A DNA stretch of 64,000 bases from Paraburkholderia sediminicola (GTDB taxonomy: Bacteria > Pseudomonadota > Gammaproteobacteria > Burkholderiales > Burkholderiaceae). Below, one piece after another: positions 26,453-35,318 of this stretch; the first letter of the stretch is position 1; every line of letters begins with the position of its first letter. The translations under genes were made by a program, and so were the position numbers. Below the pieces are notes generated by a model. The model did not search any database. It worked only from the letters and a program-made list of their open reading frames with translations, and was not told the DNA's origin. Location of the stretch: the NCBI RefSeq assembly GCF_902859805.1, contig NZ_CADIKC010000013.1, positions 1 through 64,000 of the forward strand. The letters run 5' to 3'.

Positions 26453-26470
26453 CTCGGTCTTCCCTCTTTT
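26429..26470 (+). terminator. Perfect 14-bp hairpin overlapping the spc promoter
   Basis: AAGACCGAGATTAT (26429-26442) pairs perfectly with ATAATCTCGGTCTT (26448-26461) around TTGTT, followed by CCCTCTTTT. In RNA reading through from rpsQ this could act as a weak terminator; in DNA it is an operator-like palindrome over the -10 box. Which role applies is inference. Confidence 0.5.
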
Positions 26471-26670
26471 ATGGGAGCCCCGTCGCGGGCGAAGTTGGTG
26501 GGGGAAGCGGTTCAGGCGCCAGTCTGTTCCGAAGGATTCACCGGATTGCGATGGCGGGTTTCGTTTGCCGTCGCTGCTGTTCATACCCAAGCAGCCGATT
26601 GGCTGACGGGACCAAGACTGACCGGGTACGCCATGGTGGTGTGACCGGATTAAGTTGGGATAGATAAACC

Positions 26671-27039
26671 ATGATCCAGACCGAAACTCGGCTTGAAGTG
26701 GCCGACAACACCGGTGCGCGTGAAGTCATGTGCATCAAGGTTCTCGGCGGCTCGAAGCGTCGTTATGCCAGCATTGGCGACATCATCAAGGTGACCGTCA
26801 AAGAAGCAACGCCGCGCGGGCGCGTGAAGAAAGGCGAAATTTACAACGCCGTGGTGGTTCGCACCGCCAAGGGCGTGCGCCGTCAGGACGGCTCGCTGAT
26901 CAAGTTCGATGGCAATGCTGCAGTGCTGTTGAATGCCAAGCTCGAACCTATTGGCACCCGTATTTTCGGGCCTGTTACGCGCGAGTTGCGCAGCGAACGA
27001 TTCATGAAGATCGTTTCGTTGGCACCTGAAGTGCTGTAA
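26671..27039 (+). CDS. rplN: 50S ribosomal protein L14
   Basis: A 122-residue L14 at the subunit interface, full length (MIQTETRLEVADNTGAREVMCIKVLGG... to VSLAPEVL). No clear Shine-Dalgarno precedes the ATG; GGGAT at 26657-26661 is the nearest candidate. First gene of the spc operon. Confidence 0.97.
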   Translation: MIQTETRLEVADNTGAREVMCIKVLGGSKRRYASIGDIIKVTVKEATPRGRVKKGEIYNAVVVRTAKGVRRQDGSLIKFDGNAAVLLNAKLEPIGTRIFGPVTRELRSERFMKIVSLAPEVL

Positions 27040-27048
27040 GGAGTCGAG

Positions 27049-27357
27049 ATGAACAAGATTCGCAAAGGTGACGAAGTTATCGTCATCACCGGCAAAGATA
27101 AAGGCAAGCGCGGCGTCGTGCTGTCCGTTGGCGAAGACAAGGTAATTGTCGAGGGCATCAACCTCGTCAAGAAGCACGTCAAGCCGAACCCGATGAAGGG
27201 TACGACGGGTGGCGTGGAAGCCAAGACGATGCCGCTGCAAATTTCGAACGTCGCATTGGTCGACGCGAATGGCAAGGCGTCGCGTGTAGGCATCAAGGTC
27301 GAGGGAGACAAGAAAGTCCGTTTCCTTAAGACGACCGGTGCCGTGCTGAGCGCCTGA
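27049..27357 (+). CDS. rplX: 50S ribosomal protein L24
   Basis: A 102-residue L24, a KOW-domain protein that initiates 50S assembly. The KOW segment KGDEVIVITGKDKGKRGVVL is at residues 5-24. AAGGAGT at 27038-27044 supports the ATG. Confidence 0.97.
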   Translation: MNKIRKGDEVIVITGKDKGKRGVVLSVGEDKVIVEGINLVKKHVKPNPMKGTTGGVEAKTMPLQISNVALVDANGKASRVGIKVEGDKKVRFLKTTGAVLSA

Positions 27358-27374
27358 CGCTGCGGAGTAAAAAA

Positions 27375-27914
27375 ATGGCTCGTTTGCAAGAGTTTTACAA
27401 AGAGAAGGTTGTACCCGGCCTCATCGAGAAGTTCGGTTACAAGTCCGTGATGGAAGTGCCGCGCATCACCAAGATCACCCTGAACATGGGCCTTGGCGAA
27501 GCGGTTGCTGACAAGAAGATCATCGAAAACGCCGTTGGCGACCTGACGAAGATCGCAGGCCAGAAGCCGGTGATCACGAAGGCACGCAAGGCAATCGCTG
27601 GCTTCAAGATCCGTCAGGGCTATCCGATCGGTGCAATGGTCACGTTGCGTGGTCAGGCAATGTACGAATTTCTGGACCGTTTCGTGACGGTTGCGCTCCC
27701 CCGTGTGCGCGACTTCCGTGGCGTGTCGGGTCGTGCGTTCGATGGTCGCGGCAACTACAACATCGGTGTGAAAGAGCAGATCATTTTCCCCGAAATCGAC
27801 TACGACAAGATCGACGCACTGCGTGGGCTGAACATCAGCATCACGACAACTGCGAAGACCGACGACGAAGCAAAGGCTCTGCTCGCCAGCTTCAAGTTCC
27901 CGTTCAGAAACTGA
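27375..27914 (+). CDS. rplE: 50S ribosomal protein L5
   Basis: A 179-residue L5, which binds 5S rRNA in the central protuberance. It carries ITLNMGLGEAV and the FPEIDYDKIDALRGLNI segment. In E. coli S8 represses the spc operon at a site near this gene; I could not confirm such a site here. Confidence 0.97.
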   Translation: MARLQEFYKEKVVPGLIEKFGYKSVMEVPRITKITLNMGLGEAVADKKIIENAVGDLTKIAGQKPVITKARKAIAGFKIRQGYPIGAMVTLRGQAMYEFLDRFVTVALPRVRDFRGVSGRAFDGRGNYNIGVKEQIIFPEIDYDKIDALRGLNISITTTAKTDDEAKALLASFKFPFRN

Positions 27915-27921
27915 GGTTACC

Positions 27922-28227
27922 GTGGCTAAACTGGCACTGATCGAACGTGAAAAGAAGCGTGCTCGCCTGGCCGCTAAGTACGCTCCCAAGCGTGCTGAGC
28001 TGAAAGCGATTATCGGCGATATGAGCAAGTCGGACGAAGAGCATTACGCAGCACGTCTGGAACTGCAACAACTGCCGCGCAACTCTAACCCGACCCGTAA
28101 GCGCAATCGTTGCGCAATTACCGGTCGCCCGCGTGGCACGTTCCGTAAATTCGGGCTGGCGCGTAACAAGATTCGCGAAATCGCGTTCCGCGGCGAGATC
28201 CCTGGCCTGACCAAGGCGAGCTGGTAA
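27922..28227 (+). CDS. rpsN: 30S ribosomal protein S14
   Basis: A 101-residue S14 of the long, zinc-free type: the C-terminal region reads NRCAITGRPRGTFRKFGLARNKIRE without the CxxC pairs of the short form. Start is GTG at 27922, eight bases after rplE, with GAGGT at 27912-27916. Confidence 0.96.
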   Translation: MAKLALIEREKKRARLAAKYAPKRAELKAIIGDMSKSDEEHYAARLELQQLPRNSNPTRKRNRCAITGRPRGTFRKFGLARNKIREIAFRGEIPGLTKASW

Positions 28228-28241
28228 TAGGAGAAACGTAA

Positions 28242-28637
28242 ATGAGCATGAGTGATCCTATCGCCGATATGCTGACTCGCATCCGCAATGCGCAGATGGT
28301 TGAGAAAGTTTCGGTGACAATGCCCTCGTCGAAAGTCAAGGTTGCGATTGCGCAGGTCCTGAAGGACGAAGGCTATATCGATGATTTCGCAGTGAAGTCC
28401 GAAGGTGCGAAGTCTGAATTGAACATCGTGTTGAAGTACTACGCTGGCCGTCCGGTGATCGAGCGCATTGAACGCGTTTCGAAGCCTGGTCTGCGTGTGT
28501 ACCGCGGCCGTAACGACATCCCCGTGGTCATGAATGGCCTCGGCGTGGCAATCGTGTCGACGCCGAAGGGCGTGATGACGGACCGCAAGGCGCGTGCAAC
28601 GGGCGTTGGCGGCGAAGTCATCTGCTACGTCGCTTAA
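28242..28637 (+). CDS. rpsH: 30S ribosomal protein S8
   Basis: A 131-residue S8, a primary 16S rRNA-binding protein and in E. coli the spc operon repressor. It begins [18 protein letters not shown] and ends with the family [20 protein letters not shown] precedes the start. Confidence 0.98.
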
Positions 28638-28655
28638 GGCCGAAAGGAGAGAAAC

Positions 28656-29186
28656 ATGTCTCGAGTAGGTAAAAGCCCGATCGCGCTGCAAGGCGCAGAA
28701 GTGGCCCTGAGCGACGAACGCATTACCGTCAAGGGCCCGCTGGGTACGATTTCGCAGGCTGCAAACAGCCTCGTGAAGGTGGTGAACGACAACGGCACGC
28801 TGAAGTTCGAGCCGGTGGACGAAAGCCGCGAAGCGAATGCGATGTCGGGCACGATGCGCGCACTGGTTGCGAACATGGTGAACGGCGTGACGAAGGGTTT
28901 CGAGCGCAAGCTGACGCTGGTTGGCGTCGGTTACCGCGCACAGGCGCAAGGCGACAAGCTGAACCTGTCGCTGGGTTTCTCGCACCCCGTGGTGCACCAG
29001 ATGCCGGAAGGCGTGAAGGCTGAAACCCCGACGCAAACCGAAATCGTGATCAAGGGGATCAATAAGCAACAAGTTGGCCAAGTCGCTGCAGAAGTGCGCG
29101 GCTATCGCCCGCCGGAGCCCTACAAGGGCAAGGGTGTGCGTTACGCCAACGAGGTTGTGATCCTCAAAGAAACGAAGAAGAAGTAA
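28656..29186 (+). CDS. rplF: 50S ribosomal protein L6
   Basis: A 176-residue L6 with two related domains, near the sarcin-ricin loop. It has MSRVGKSPI at the start and the signature VAAEVRGYRPPEPYKGKGVRY near residue 147. AAGGAGAG at 28644-28651. Confidence 0.98.
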   Translation: MSRVGKSPIALQGAEVALSDERITVKGPLGTISQAANSLVKVVNDNGTLKFEPVDESREANAMSGTMRALVANMVNGVTKGFERKLTLVGVGYRAQAQGDKLNLSLGFSHPVVHQMPEGVKAETPTQTEIVIKGINKQQVGQVAAEVRGYRPPEPYKGKGVRYANEVVILKETKKK

Positions 29187-29198
29187 GGGTGCGCAATC

Positions 29199-29564
29199 AT
29201 GGATAAGACTCAATCTCGCCTGCGCCGCGCTCGTCAGACGCGTATCAAGATCGCTGAGCTGCAGGTCGCGCGTCTCGCCGTGCATCGCACGAACACGCAC
29301 ATCTATGCGCAAGTGTTCTCGCCGTGCGGCACCAAGGTGCTCGCCAGCGCGTCGACGCTCGAAGCCGAAGTGCGTGCGCAACTGGCTGATCAGACTGGCA
29401 AGGGCGGCAACGTCGCCGCTGCGACCCTGATCGGTAAGCGCATTGCAGAAAAGGCTAAGGCTGCCGGCATCGAATCCGTCGCCTTCGACCGTTCGGGTTT
29501 CCGTTACCACGGCCGCGTGAAAGCGCTGGCTGATGCGGCGCGCGAAGCCGGACTCAAGTTCTAA
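29199..29564 (+). CDS. rplR: 50S ribosomal protein L18
   Basis: A 121-residue L18, the 5S rRNA-binding partner of L5. It has an Arg-rich N terminus and RLAVHRTNTHIYAQV, and ends YHGRVKALADAAREAGLKF. Twelve bases after rplF. Confidence 0.97.
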   Translation: MDKTQSRLRRARQTRIKIAELQVARLAVHRTNTHIYAQVFSPCGTKVLASASTLEAEVRAQLADQTGKGGNVAAATLIGKRIAEKAKAAGIESVAFDRSGFRYHGRVKALADAAREAGLKF

Positions 29565-29578
29565 GGGAAGAATTCGTC

Positions 29579-30097
29579 ATGGCAAAGATGCAAGCGAAAG
29601 TTCAGGCTGACGAACGCGACGACGGCCTGCGCGAAAAGATGATTTCGGTCAACCGCGTGACCAAGGTTGTGAAGGGCGGCCGGATTCTCGGTTTTGCCGC
29701 ACTGACCGTGGTTGGCGACGGTGATGGCCGCGTCGGTATGGGCAAGGGCAAGGCGAAGGAAGTGCCGGTCGCTGTTCAGAAGGCGATGGAACAGGCTCGC
29801 CGCAACATGTTCAAGGTGCCGCTTAAGAACGGTACCCTGCAACACGAAGTGCACGGTAAGCACGGCGCATCGATGGTTCTCCTCGCTCCGGCGAAGGATG
29901 GTACCGGTGTGATCGCTGGCGGCCCGATGCGCGCAGTGTTCGACGTGATGGGCGTGCAGAACGTTGTGGCCAAGAGCCACGGTTCGACGAACCCGTACAA
30001 CCTCGTTCGTGCAACGCTCGACGGTCTGCGTAAGCAGTCGACGCCGGGTGATATCGCGGCGAAGCGCGGCAAGTCCGTCGAAGATATTCTGGGCTAA
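29579..30097 (+). CDS. rpsE: 30S ribosomal protein S5
   Basis: A 172-residue S5 at the mRNA entry site, important for fidelity. It has the dsRNA-binding-like domain with VNRVTKVVKGGRILGFAAL and GDGDGRVGMGKGKAKEVPVA. AAGGGAAG precedes the ATG. Confidence 0.98.
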   Translation: MAKMQAKVQADERDDGLREKMISVNRVTKVVKGGRILGFAALTVVGDGDGRVGMGKGKAKEVPVAVQKAMEQARRNMFKVPLKNGTLQHEVHGKHGASMVLLAPAKDGTGVIAGGPMRAVFDVMGVQNVVAKSHGSTNPYNLVRATLDGLRKQSTPGDIAAKRGKSVEDILG

Positions 30098-30107
30098 GGT
30101 GGACACC

Positions 30108-30290
30108 ATGTCTGATAAAACTGTCAAGGTCCAGCTCGTCAAGAGCCTGATCGGCACCCGTGAAACGCACCGTGCAACGGTGCGTGGCTTGGGCCTGCGC
30201 CGACTCAACTCGGTTAGCGAGTTGCAGGACACGCCGGCTGTGCGCGGCATGATCAACAAGGTTTCGTACCTCGTTAAGGTCATCAGCTAA
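30108..30290 (+). CDS. rpmD: 50S ribosomal protein L30
   Basis: A 60-residue L30, short for the family but complete: KVQLVKSLIGTRETHRATVRGLGLRR near the start. The ATG at 30108, ten bases after rpsE, is used; a longer in-frame ATG at 29964 would overlap rpsE and add non-L30 sequence. Confidence 0.96.
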   Translation: MSDKTVKVQLVKSLIGTRETHRATVRGLGLRRLNSVSELQDTPAVRGMINKVSYLVKVIS

Positions 30291-30319
30291 GCGGCTGACC
30301 AGGACTCAAGGAGTTGATA

Positions 30320-30754
30320 ATGGAATTGAATAACCTGAAGCCGGCTGAAGGTTCGAAGCACGCTAAGCGTCGCGTCGGCCGTGGTATCGGCTCCGGTCTG
30401 GGTAAGACGGCTGGCCGTGGTCACAAGGGTCAGAAGTCGCGCTCGGGCGGCTTTCACAAGGTTGGCTTCGAAGGCGGTCAAATGCCGCTGCAACGTCGCC
30501 TGCCGAAGCGTGGCTTCACCTCGCTGACGAAGGAATTTGTCGGTGAAGTGCGTCTCTCTGATCTGGAAAAGCTGCCGGTCGACGAAATCGATCTGTTGGC
30601 TCTGAAGCAAGCCGGTCTGCTCGGCGAGCTGATCAAGAGCGCCAAGATCATCGCGACGGGCGAGCTTACGCGCAAGATCGTTGTGAAGGGTCTGGGTGCG
30701 ACGAAGGGTGCGCGCGCTGCTATTGAAGCAGCCGGCGGCTCTTTTGCCGAGTAA
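30320..30754 (+). CDS. rplO: 50S ribosomal protein L15
   Basis: A 144-residue L15, a late-assembly protein with a Gly/Arg-rich N-terminal arm (GRGIGSGLGKTAGRGHKGQKSR). The ATG at 30320 is preceded by AAGGAG (30308-30313). Confidence 0.97.
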   Translation: MELNNLKPAEGSKHAKRRVGRGIGSGLGKTAGRGHKGQKSRSGGFHKVGFEGGQMPLQRRLPKRGFTSLTKEFVGEVRLSDLEKLPVDEIDLLALKQAGLLGELIKSAKIIATGELTRKIVVKGLGATKGARAAIEAAGGSFAE

Positions 30755-30800
30755 CGAGCAAGTTATTTGCCGTCACTAGCATTTGCATCGGAGAAGGTAC

Positions 30801-32147
30801 TTGGCTAACAGTCCGAGTCTCGCAAAACCCGGTCGCAGCGCGGCGAAGTTTGGCGATCTGCGTCGGCGTGCAGTGTTCCTGCTGCTGGCGTTGATCGTCT
30901 ACCGTATCGGCGCGCACATTCCGGTGCCGGGTATTGACCCGGACCAGCTGGCAAAGTTGTTCCAAAGCCAGTCGGGCGGCATCCTTGGCATGTTCAACAT
31001 GTTCTCGGGTGGTGCACTTTCGCGGTTCACGATTTTTGCGCTGGGGATCATGCCGTACATTTCGGCGTCGATCATCATGCAGCTGCTGGCGATTGTCTCG
31101 CCGCAGCTGGAAGCGCTGAAAAAGGAAGGGCAGGCGGGTCAACGGAAGATTACGCAGTACACGCGTATCTTTACGGTCCTGCTGGCGACGTTCCAGGCGT
31201 TCGGCATCGCCGTCGCACTGGAAAATCAGCCAGGCCTGGTGATCGATCCGGGAATGGTATTTCGGCTGACGACGGTCGTGACGCTGGTGACCGGCACGAT
31301 GTTCCTGATGTGGCTAGGTGAGCAGATCACGGAACGTGGGCTTGGTAACGGTATCTCGATCATCATTTTCGGCGGTATTGCGGCGGGTTTCCCGAACGCA
31401 ATCGGTGGTCTTTTCGAACTGGTGCGAACTGGCTCGATGAGCATCATCTCGGCGATTATCGTGGTCGCGCTGATTGCCGGTGTGACGTATCTGGTGGTGT
31501 TCATCGAACGCGGCCAGCGCAAGATTCTTGTGAATTACGCCAAGCGGCAGGTCGGTAACAAGATTTACGGCGGACAGTCTTCACATCTGCCGCTGAAGTT
31601 GAATATGTCGGGCGTGATTCCGCCGATCTTTGCATCGTCGATCATTCTCTTCCCGGCAACCATCCTGAACTGGTTTAGTTCGGGGTCGCGTACCAGCTGG
31701 TTCGCAGACACGTTGCACAATGTGGCCGAAGCCCTTAAGCCCGGCCAACCCGTGTACGTGTTGCTGTACGCGTTGGCGATCGTCTTCTTCTGCTTCTTCT
31801 ACACCGCACTGGTGTTCAACAGCAGAGAAACGGCCGACAACCTGAAAAAGAGTGGCGCTTTCGTCCCAGGCATCCGCCCGGGCGATCAAACGGCGCGATA
31901 CATCGACCGTATCCTGACGCGTCTGACGCTGGCTGGTGCGATCTACATCGTGTTTGTTTGTCTGCTGCCTGAATTTTTGGTACTGCGCTGGAACGTGCCG
32001 TTTTATTTTGGTGGAACGTCGCTGCTGATCATTGTCGTCGTCACAATGGATTTCATGGCGCAGGTGCAGTCGTACGTTATGTCGCAACAGTATGAATCGC
32101 TGCTGAAGAAAGCTAATTTCAAAGGCGGCGGCGTCCCGATGCGTTGA
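30801..32147 (+). CDS. secY: Preprotein translocase subunit SecY
   Basis: A 448-residue channel protein with ten membrane helices forming the protein-conducting pore with SecE and SecG. Conserved segments include the plug region after IPVPGIDP, IMPYISASIIMQLL (helix 2), GLGNGISIIIFGGI and the C-terminal YESLLKKANFKGG. The start is TTG at 30801, chosen because GGAGAAGG lies just upstream and the product then reads MANSPSLAKPGRSAAKFGDLRRR. It follows rplO as in E. coli. Confidence 0.96.
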   Translation: MANSPSLAKPGRSAAKFGDLRRRAVFLLLALIVYRIGAHIPVPGIDPDQLAKLFQSQSGGILGMFNMFSGGALSRFTIFALGIMPYISASIIMQLLAIVSPQLEALKKEGQAGQRKITQYTRIFTVLLATFQAFGIAVALENQPGLVIDPGMVFRLTTVVTLVTGTMFLMWLGEQITERGLGNGISIIIFGGIAAGFPNAIGGLFELVRTGSMSIISAIIVVALIAGVTYLVVFIERGQRKILVNYAKRQVGNKIYGGQSSHLPLKLNMSGVIPPIFASSIILFPATILNWFSSGSRTSWFADTLHNVAEALKPGQPVYVLLYALAIVFFCFFYTALVFNSRETADNLKKSGAFVPGIRPGDQTARYIDRILTRLTLAGAIYIVFVCLLPEFLVLRWNVPFYFGGTSLLIIVVVTMDFMAQVQSYVMSQQYESLLKKANFKGGGVPMR

Positions 32148-32155
32148 AAGGACTT

Positions 32156-32374
32156 ATGGCCAAAGACGATGTTATCCAGATGCAGGGTGAAGTCATCGAA
32201 AACCTGCCTAACGCTACCTTTAGGGTGAAGCTGGAAAACGGCCATGTCGTATTGGGACACATATCCGGCAAGATGCGGATGCACTACATCCGAATCTTGC
32301 CGGGCGACAAGGTAACGGTTGAATTGACGCCTTACGATCTGTCGCGTGCGCGGATCGTGTTCCGGGCGAAGTGA
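32156..32374 (+). CDS. infA: Translation initiation factor IF-1
   Basis: A 72-residue OB-fold protein that occupies the ribosomal A site during initiation. It reads MAKDDVIQMQGEVIENLPNA... to DLSRARIVFRAK. AAAGGA at 32147-32152 supports ATG 32156. Location between secY and rpmJ is common in non-enteric bacteria. Confidence 0.97.
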   Translation: MAKDDVIQMQGEVIENLPNATFRVKLENGHVVLGHISGKMRMHYIRILPGDKVTVELTPYDLSRARIVFRAK

Positions 32375-32394
32375 TTTGAAAAAAGGGTAATATC

Positions 32395-32511
32395 ATGAAA
32401 GTGATGGCATCGGTTAAGCGCATTTGCCGCAATTGCAAGATCATCAAGCGCAAAGGCGTTGTGCGCGTGATTTGCAGCTCTGATCCGCGCCACAAACAGC
32501 GTCAAGGCTGA
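32395..32511 (+). CDS. rpmJ: 50S ribosomal protein L36
   Basis: A 38-residue protein, [20 protein letters not shown] and onwards, ending DPRHKQRQG. It is the zinc-ribbon form with Cys11, Cys14, Cys27 and a His near 33 as likely ligands. AAAAGGG upstream at 32380-32387. Confidence 0.95.
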
Positions 32512-32552
32512 ACGCCGCGCTTTTTGCTGCGCTTTTTGTTTGAGGAAAAACA

Positions 32553-32918
32553 ATGGCTCGTATCGCAGGGGTTAACATCCCGAATCACCAGCATACCGAA
32601 ATCGGCCTGACGGCAATTTACGGTGTAGGCCGCACGCGCTCGCGCGACATTTGCGTCGCTGCTGGTGTGGCATTTTCGAAGAAGGTCAAGGACCTGAACG
32701 ACGCAGACCTCGAAAAGCTGCGTGAAGAAGTCGGCAAGTTCATCGTTGAAGGCGATCTGCGCCGTGAAACGACGATGAACATTAAGCGCCTGATGGATCT
32801 CGGCTGCTACCGTGGCGTGCGTCATCGCAAGGGCTTGCCCCTGCGTGGCCAACGCACGCGTACGAATGCCCGTACGCGCAAGGGTCCGCGTCGTGCAGCG
32901 CAATCGCTGAAGAAGTAA
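32553..32918 (+). CDS. rpsM: 30S ribosomal protein S13
   Basis: A 121-residue S13 of the 30S head, bridging to the 50S and to P-site tRNA. It contains MARIAGVNIPNHQHTEIGLT and the C-terminal LRGQRTRTNARTRKGPRR. First gene of the alpha operon; GAGGAA precedes the ATG. Confidence 0.98.
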   Translation: MARIAGVNIPNHQHTEIGLTAIYGVGRTRSRDICVAAGVAFSKKVKDLNDADLEKLREEVGKFIVEGDLRRETTMNIKRLMDLGCYRGVRHRKGLPLRGQRTRTNARTRKGPRRAAQSLKK

Positions 32919-32946
32919 GCGGAACTGACAGTTACAGGAAAACGTA

Positions 32947-33351
32947 ATGGCTAAGGCTTCGAACAACTCCGCGGCGCAACGCGTTCGCAAGAAGGTCAAG
33001 AAGAACGTCGCCGAGGGCGTGGTTCACGTTCACGCGTCGTTCAACAACACCATCATCACGATCACCGATCGTCAAGGCAATGCACTTGCTTGGGCAACGT
33101 CGGGTGGTCAGGGCTTCAAGGGTTCGCGTAAATCGACCCCGTTTGCAGCCCAGGTGGCAGCCGAATCGGCTGGCCGCGTGGCGATGGAATACGGCGTGAA
33201 GAACCTCGAAGTGCGTATCAAGGGCCCCGGTCCTGGCCGCGAATCGGCGGTGCGCGCGTTGCATGGTCTTGGCATCAAGATCACCGCGATCTCCGACGTG
33301 ACCCCGGTCCCGCACAACGGCTGCCGTCCGCCGAAGCGTCGTCGTATCTAA
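32947..33351 (+). CDS. rpsK: 30S ribosomal protein S11
   Basis: A 134-residue S11 on the 30S platform. It has VVHVHASFNNTIITITDRQGN and the conserved DVTPVPHNGCRPPKRRRI end. It follows rpsM by 28 bases. Confidence 0.98.
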   Translation: MAKASNNSAAQRVRKKVKKNVAEGVVHVHASFNNTIITITDRQGNALAWATSGGQGFKGSRKSTPFAAQVAAESAGRVAMEYGVKNLEVRIKGPGPGRESAVRALHGLGIKITAISDVTPVPHNGCRPPKRRRI

Positions 33352-33365
33352 GACGCTGTTTTCGC

Positions 33366-33418
33366 TAGCGCCTGTTGCCGCCGGTGTTCAAGCCGGCGAC
33401 CACAGGCTGCTTGCGCTA
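33366..33418 (+). other. Large hairpin between rpsK and rpsD
   Basis: TAGCGC (33366-33371) pairs with GCGCTA (33413-33418); inside it CCTGT (33371-33375) can pair with ACAGG (33402-33406) and CGCCGG (33379-33384) with CCGGCG (33393-33398). There is no T run. It forms most of the 156-base gap and may be a processing or S4-binding element; that role is inference. Confidence 0.5.
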
Positions 33419-33507
33419 TTGAATTGACTAAGCCCACCGTTCGACCCAAAGGGTTCGGACTAGCGCGAGTGCATGCATTCGTGTGATCAATCATAGAAGG
33501 AATCAAC

Positions 33508-34131
33508 GTGGCACGTTATATCGGCCCTAAGGCCAAGCTGTCCCGCCGTGAAGGCACTGACCTCTTCCTGAAGAGCGCCCGTCGTTCGCTCGCTGACAAG
33601 TGCAAGCTTGACAGCAAGCCCGGCCAACACGGCCGCACGTCGGGTGCACGTACGTCCGACTACGGCACGCAGCTGCGCGAAAAGCAAAAAGTGAAGCGCA
33701 TCTACGGCGTCCTTGAGCGTCAATTCCGCCGTTACTTCGCTGAAGCCGACCGCCTGAAGGGCAACACGGGTGAAAACCTGCTGCAATTGCTCGAATCGCG
33801 TCTCGATAACGTCGTGTATCGCATGGGTTTCGGCTCGACGCGCGCTGAAGCGCGTCAGCTCGTGAGCCACAAGGCGATCACGGTGAATGGCGTGGTGTCG
33901 AACATCCCGTCGATGCAAGTGAAGGCAGGCGACGTCGTCGCAGTGCGCGAACAAAAGAAGAAGCAGGCGCGTATTCTCGAAGCGCTGTCGCTGGCCGAGC
34001 AAGGCGGTCTGCCGAGCTGGGTCGCTGTCGATTCGAAGAAATTCGAAGGTACGTTCAAGCAGAAGCCGGAACGCAGCGACATCGCTGGCGATATCAACGA
34101 AAGCCTGATCGTCGAATTGTATTCGCGGTAA
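33508..34131 (+). CDS. rpsD: 30S ribosomal protein S4
   Basis: A 207-residue S4, a primary 16S-binding protein and in E. coli the alpha operon repressor. The S4 RNA-binding domain with RLDNVVYRMGFGSTRAEARQLVSHKAITVNG lies at about residues 97-127. It has one Cys only (zinc-free type). AGAAGGAA precedes the start. Confidence 0.98.
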   Translation: MARYIGPKAKLSRREGTDLFLKSARRSLADKCKLDSKPGQHGRTSGARTSDYGTQLREKQKVKRIYGVLERQFRRYFAEADRLKGNTGENLLQLLESRLDNVVYRMGFGSTRAEARQLVSHKAITVNGVVSNIPSMQVKAGDVVAVREQKKKQARILEALSLAEQGGLPSWVAVDSKKFEGTFKQKPERSDIAGDINESLIVELYSR

Positions 34132-34142
34132 TCGGATTAACG

Positions 34143-34194
34143 GCCGGGGCACCCCGATTGCGTTGCGCAAGGGGGCGTCTCGGCTGTTTATTTT
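34143..34194 (+). terminator. Terminator-like hairpin between rpsD and rpoA
   Basis: GCCGGGGCACCCCGATTGCG (34143-34162) can pair with GCGCAAGGGGGCGTCTCGGC (34165-34184) with wobbles and small mismatches, followed by TGTTTATTTT. Probably an attenuator, since rpoA must still be expressed. Confidence 0.55.
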
Positions 34195-34255
34195 CAGGTT
34201 GTTACCGGTCAGCCTTATCGGTGTAACGAGCCGAGGGTATTGAAAAGGAAAACCT

Positions 34256-35233
34256 ATGCAAACCAGTTTGTTGAAGCCCAAGATCATCGCTGTTGAATCG
34301 CTTGGTGAGAGCCACGCGAAAGTGGTCATGGAACCGTTTGAACGCGGTTACGGCCACACCTTGGGTAACGCGCTTCGGCGCGTGCTGCTGTCGTCAATGA
34401 TCGGCTACGCGCCGACCGAAGTGACGATCGCAGGCGTCGTACATGAGTATTCGACGCTCGACGGTGTGCAAGAGGATGTGGTCAACCTGTTGTTGAACCT
34501 GAAGGGCGTGGTGTTCAAGCTGCATAACCGTGACGAAGTGACGGTTACGCTGCGCAAGGAAGGCGAAGGCGTTGTCACCGCTGGCGACATCGAACTCGCG
34601 CACGATTGCGAAGTGATCAACCCGGATCACGTGATTGCGCATTTGTCGAAGGGCGGTAAGCTCGACGTGCAGATCAAGGTCGAAAAGGGCCGTGGTTATG
34701 TGCCGGGCAATGTGCGTCGTTACGGCGAAGAGTCGGCCAAGATCATCGGCCGTATCGTGCTGGATGCGTCGTTCTCGCCGGTTCGCCGCGTGAGCTACGC
34801 CGTTGAAAGCGCGCGCGTCGAACAGCGCACCGACCTCGACAAGCTCGTGATGAACATCGAAACCAACGGTGTGATCTCGCCGGAAGAAGCGATCCGTCAA
34901 TCGGCGCGTATTCTGGTTGATCAGCTGTCGGTGTTCGCTGCACTGGAAGGCACCGAAGCAACGGCGGAAGCGCCGTCGCGTGCGCCGCAGATCGATCCGA
35001 TCCTGCTGCGTCCGGTTGATGATCTCGAACTGACAGTTCGTTCCGCGAACTGCCTGAAGGCCGAGAACATTTACTACATCGGCGATTTGATCCAGCGCAC
35101 GGAAAACGAGTTGCTCAAGACCCCGAATCTGGGTCGCAAGTCGTTGAACGAAATCAAGGAAGTACTGGCGTCGCGTGGTTTGACGCTCGGCATGAAACTC
35201 GAAAACTGGCCGCCGGCAGGTTTGGACAAGTAA
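34256..35233 (+). CDS. rpoA: DNA-directed RNA polymerase subunit alpha
   Basis: A 325-residue alpha subunit. The N-terminal assembly domain contains [18 protein letters not shown] (near residues 33-50); the C-terminal domain (about 240-320) holds [16 protein letters not shown] and the [17 protein letters not shown] helix that contacts UP elements and activators. Preceded by AAAAGGAAAA. Confidence 0.98.
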
Positions 35234-35276
35234 GTCGAGTAGTAGTCTCGGGATAAGACCCGCCGCTGCACTGGCA

Positions 35277-35318
35277 AAGACGCGGATTTTCCTTTAAAAT
35301 CCGCGTCTTGTCTTTTTT
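35277..35318 (+). terminator. Perfect 14-bp hairpin with T run after rpoA
   Basis: AAGACGCGGATTTT (35277-35290) pairs perfectly with AAAATCCGCGTCTT (35296-35309) around a 5-base loop, followed by GTCTTTTTT. It resembles the spc element at 26429-26461 in stem length, loop length and AAGAC...GTCTT ends, and a TAAAAT -10-like box (35295-35300) occupies the same place. Confidence 0.7.
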
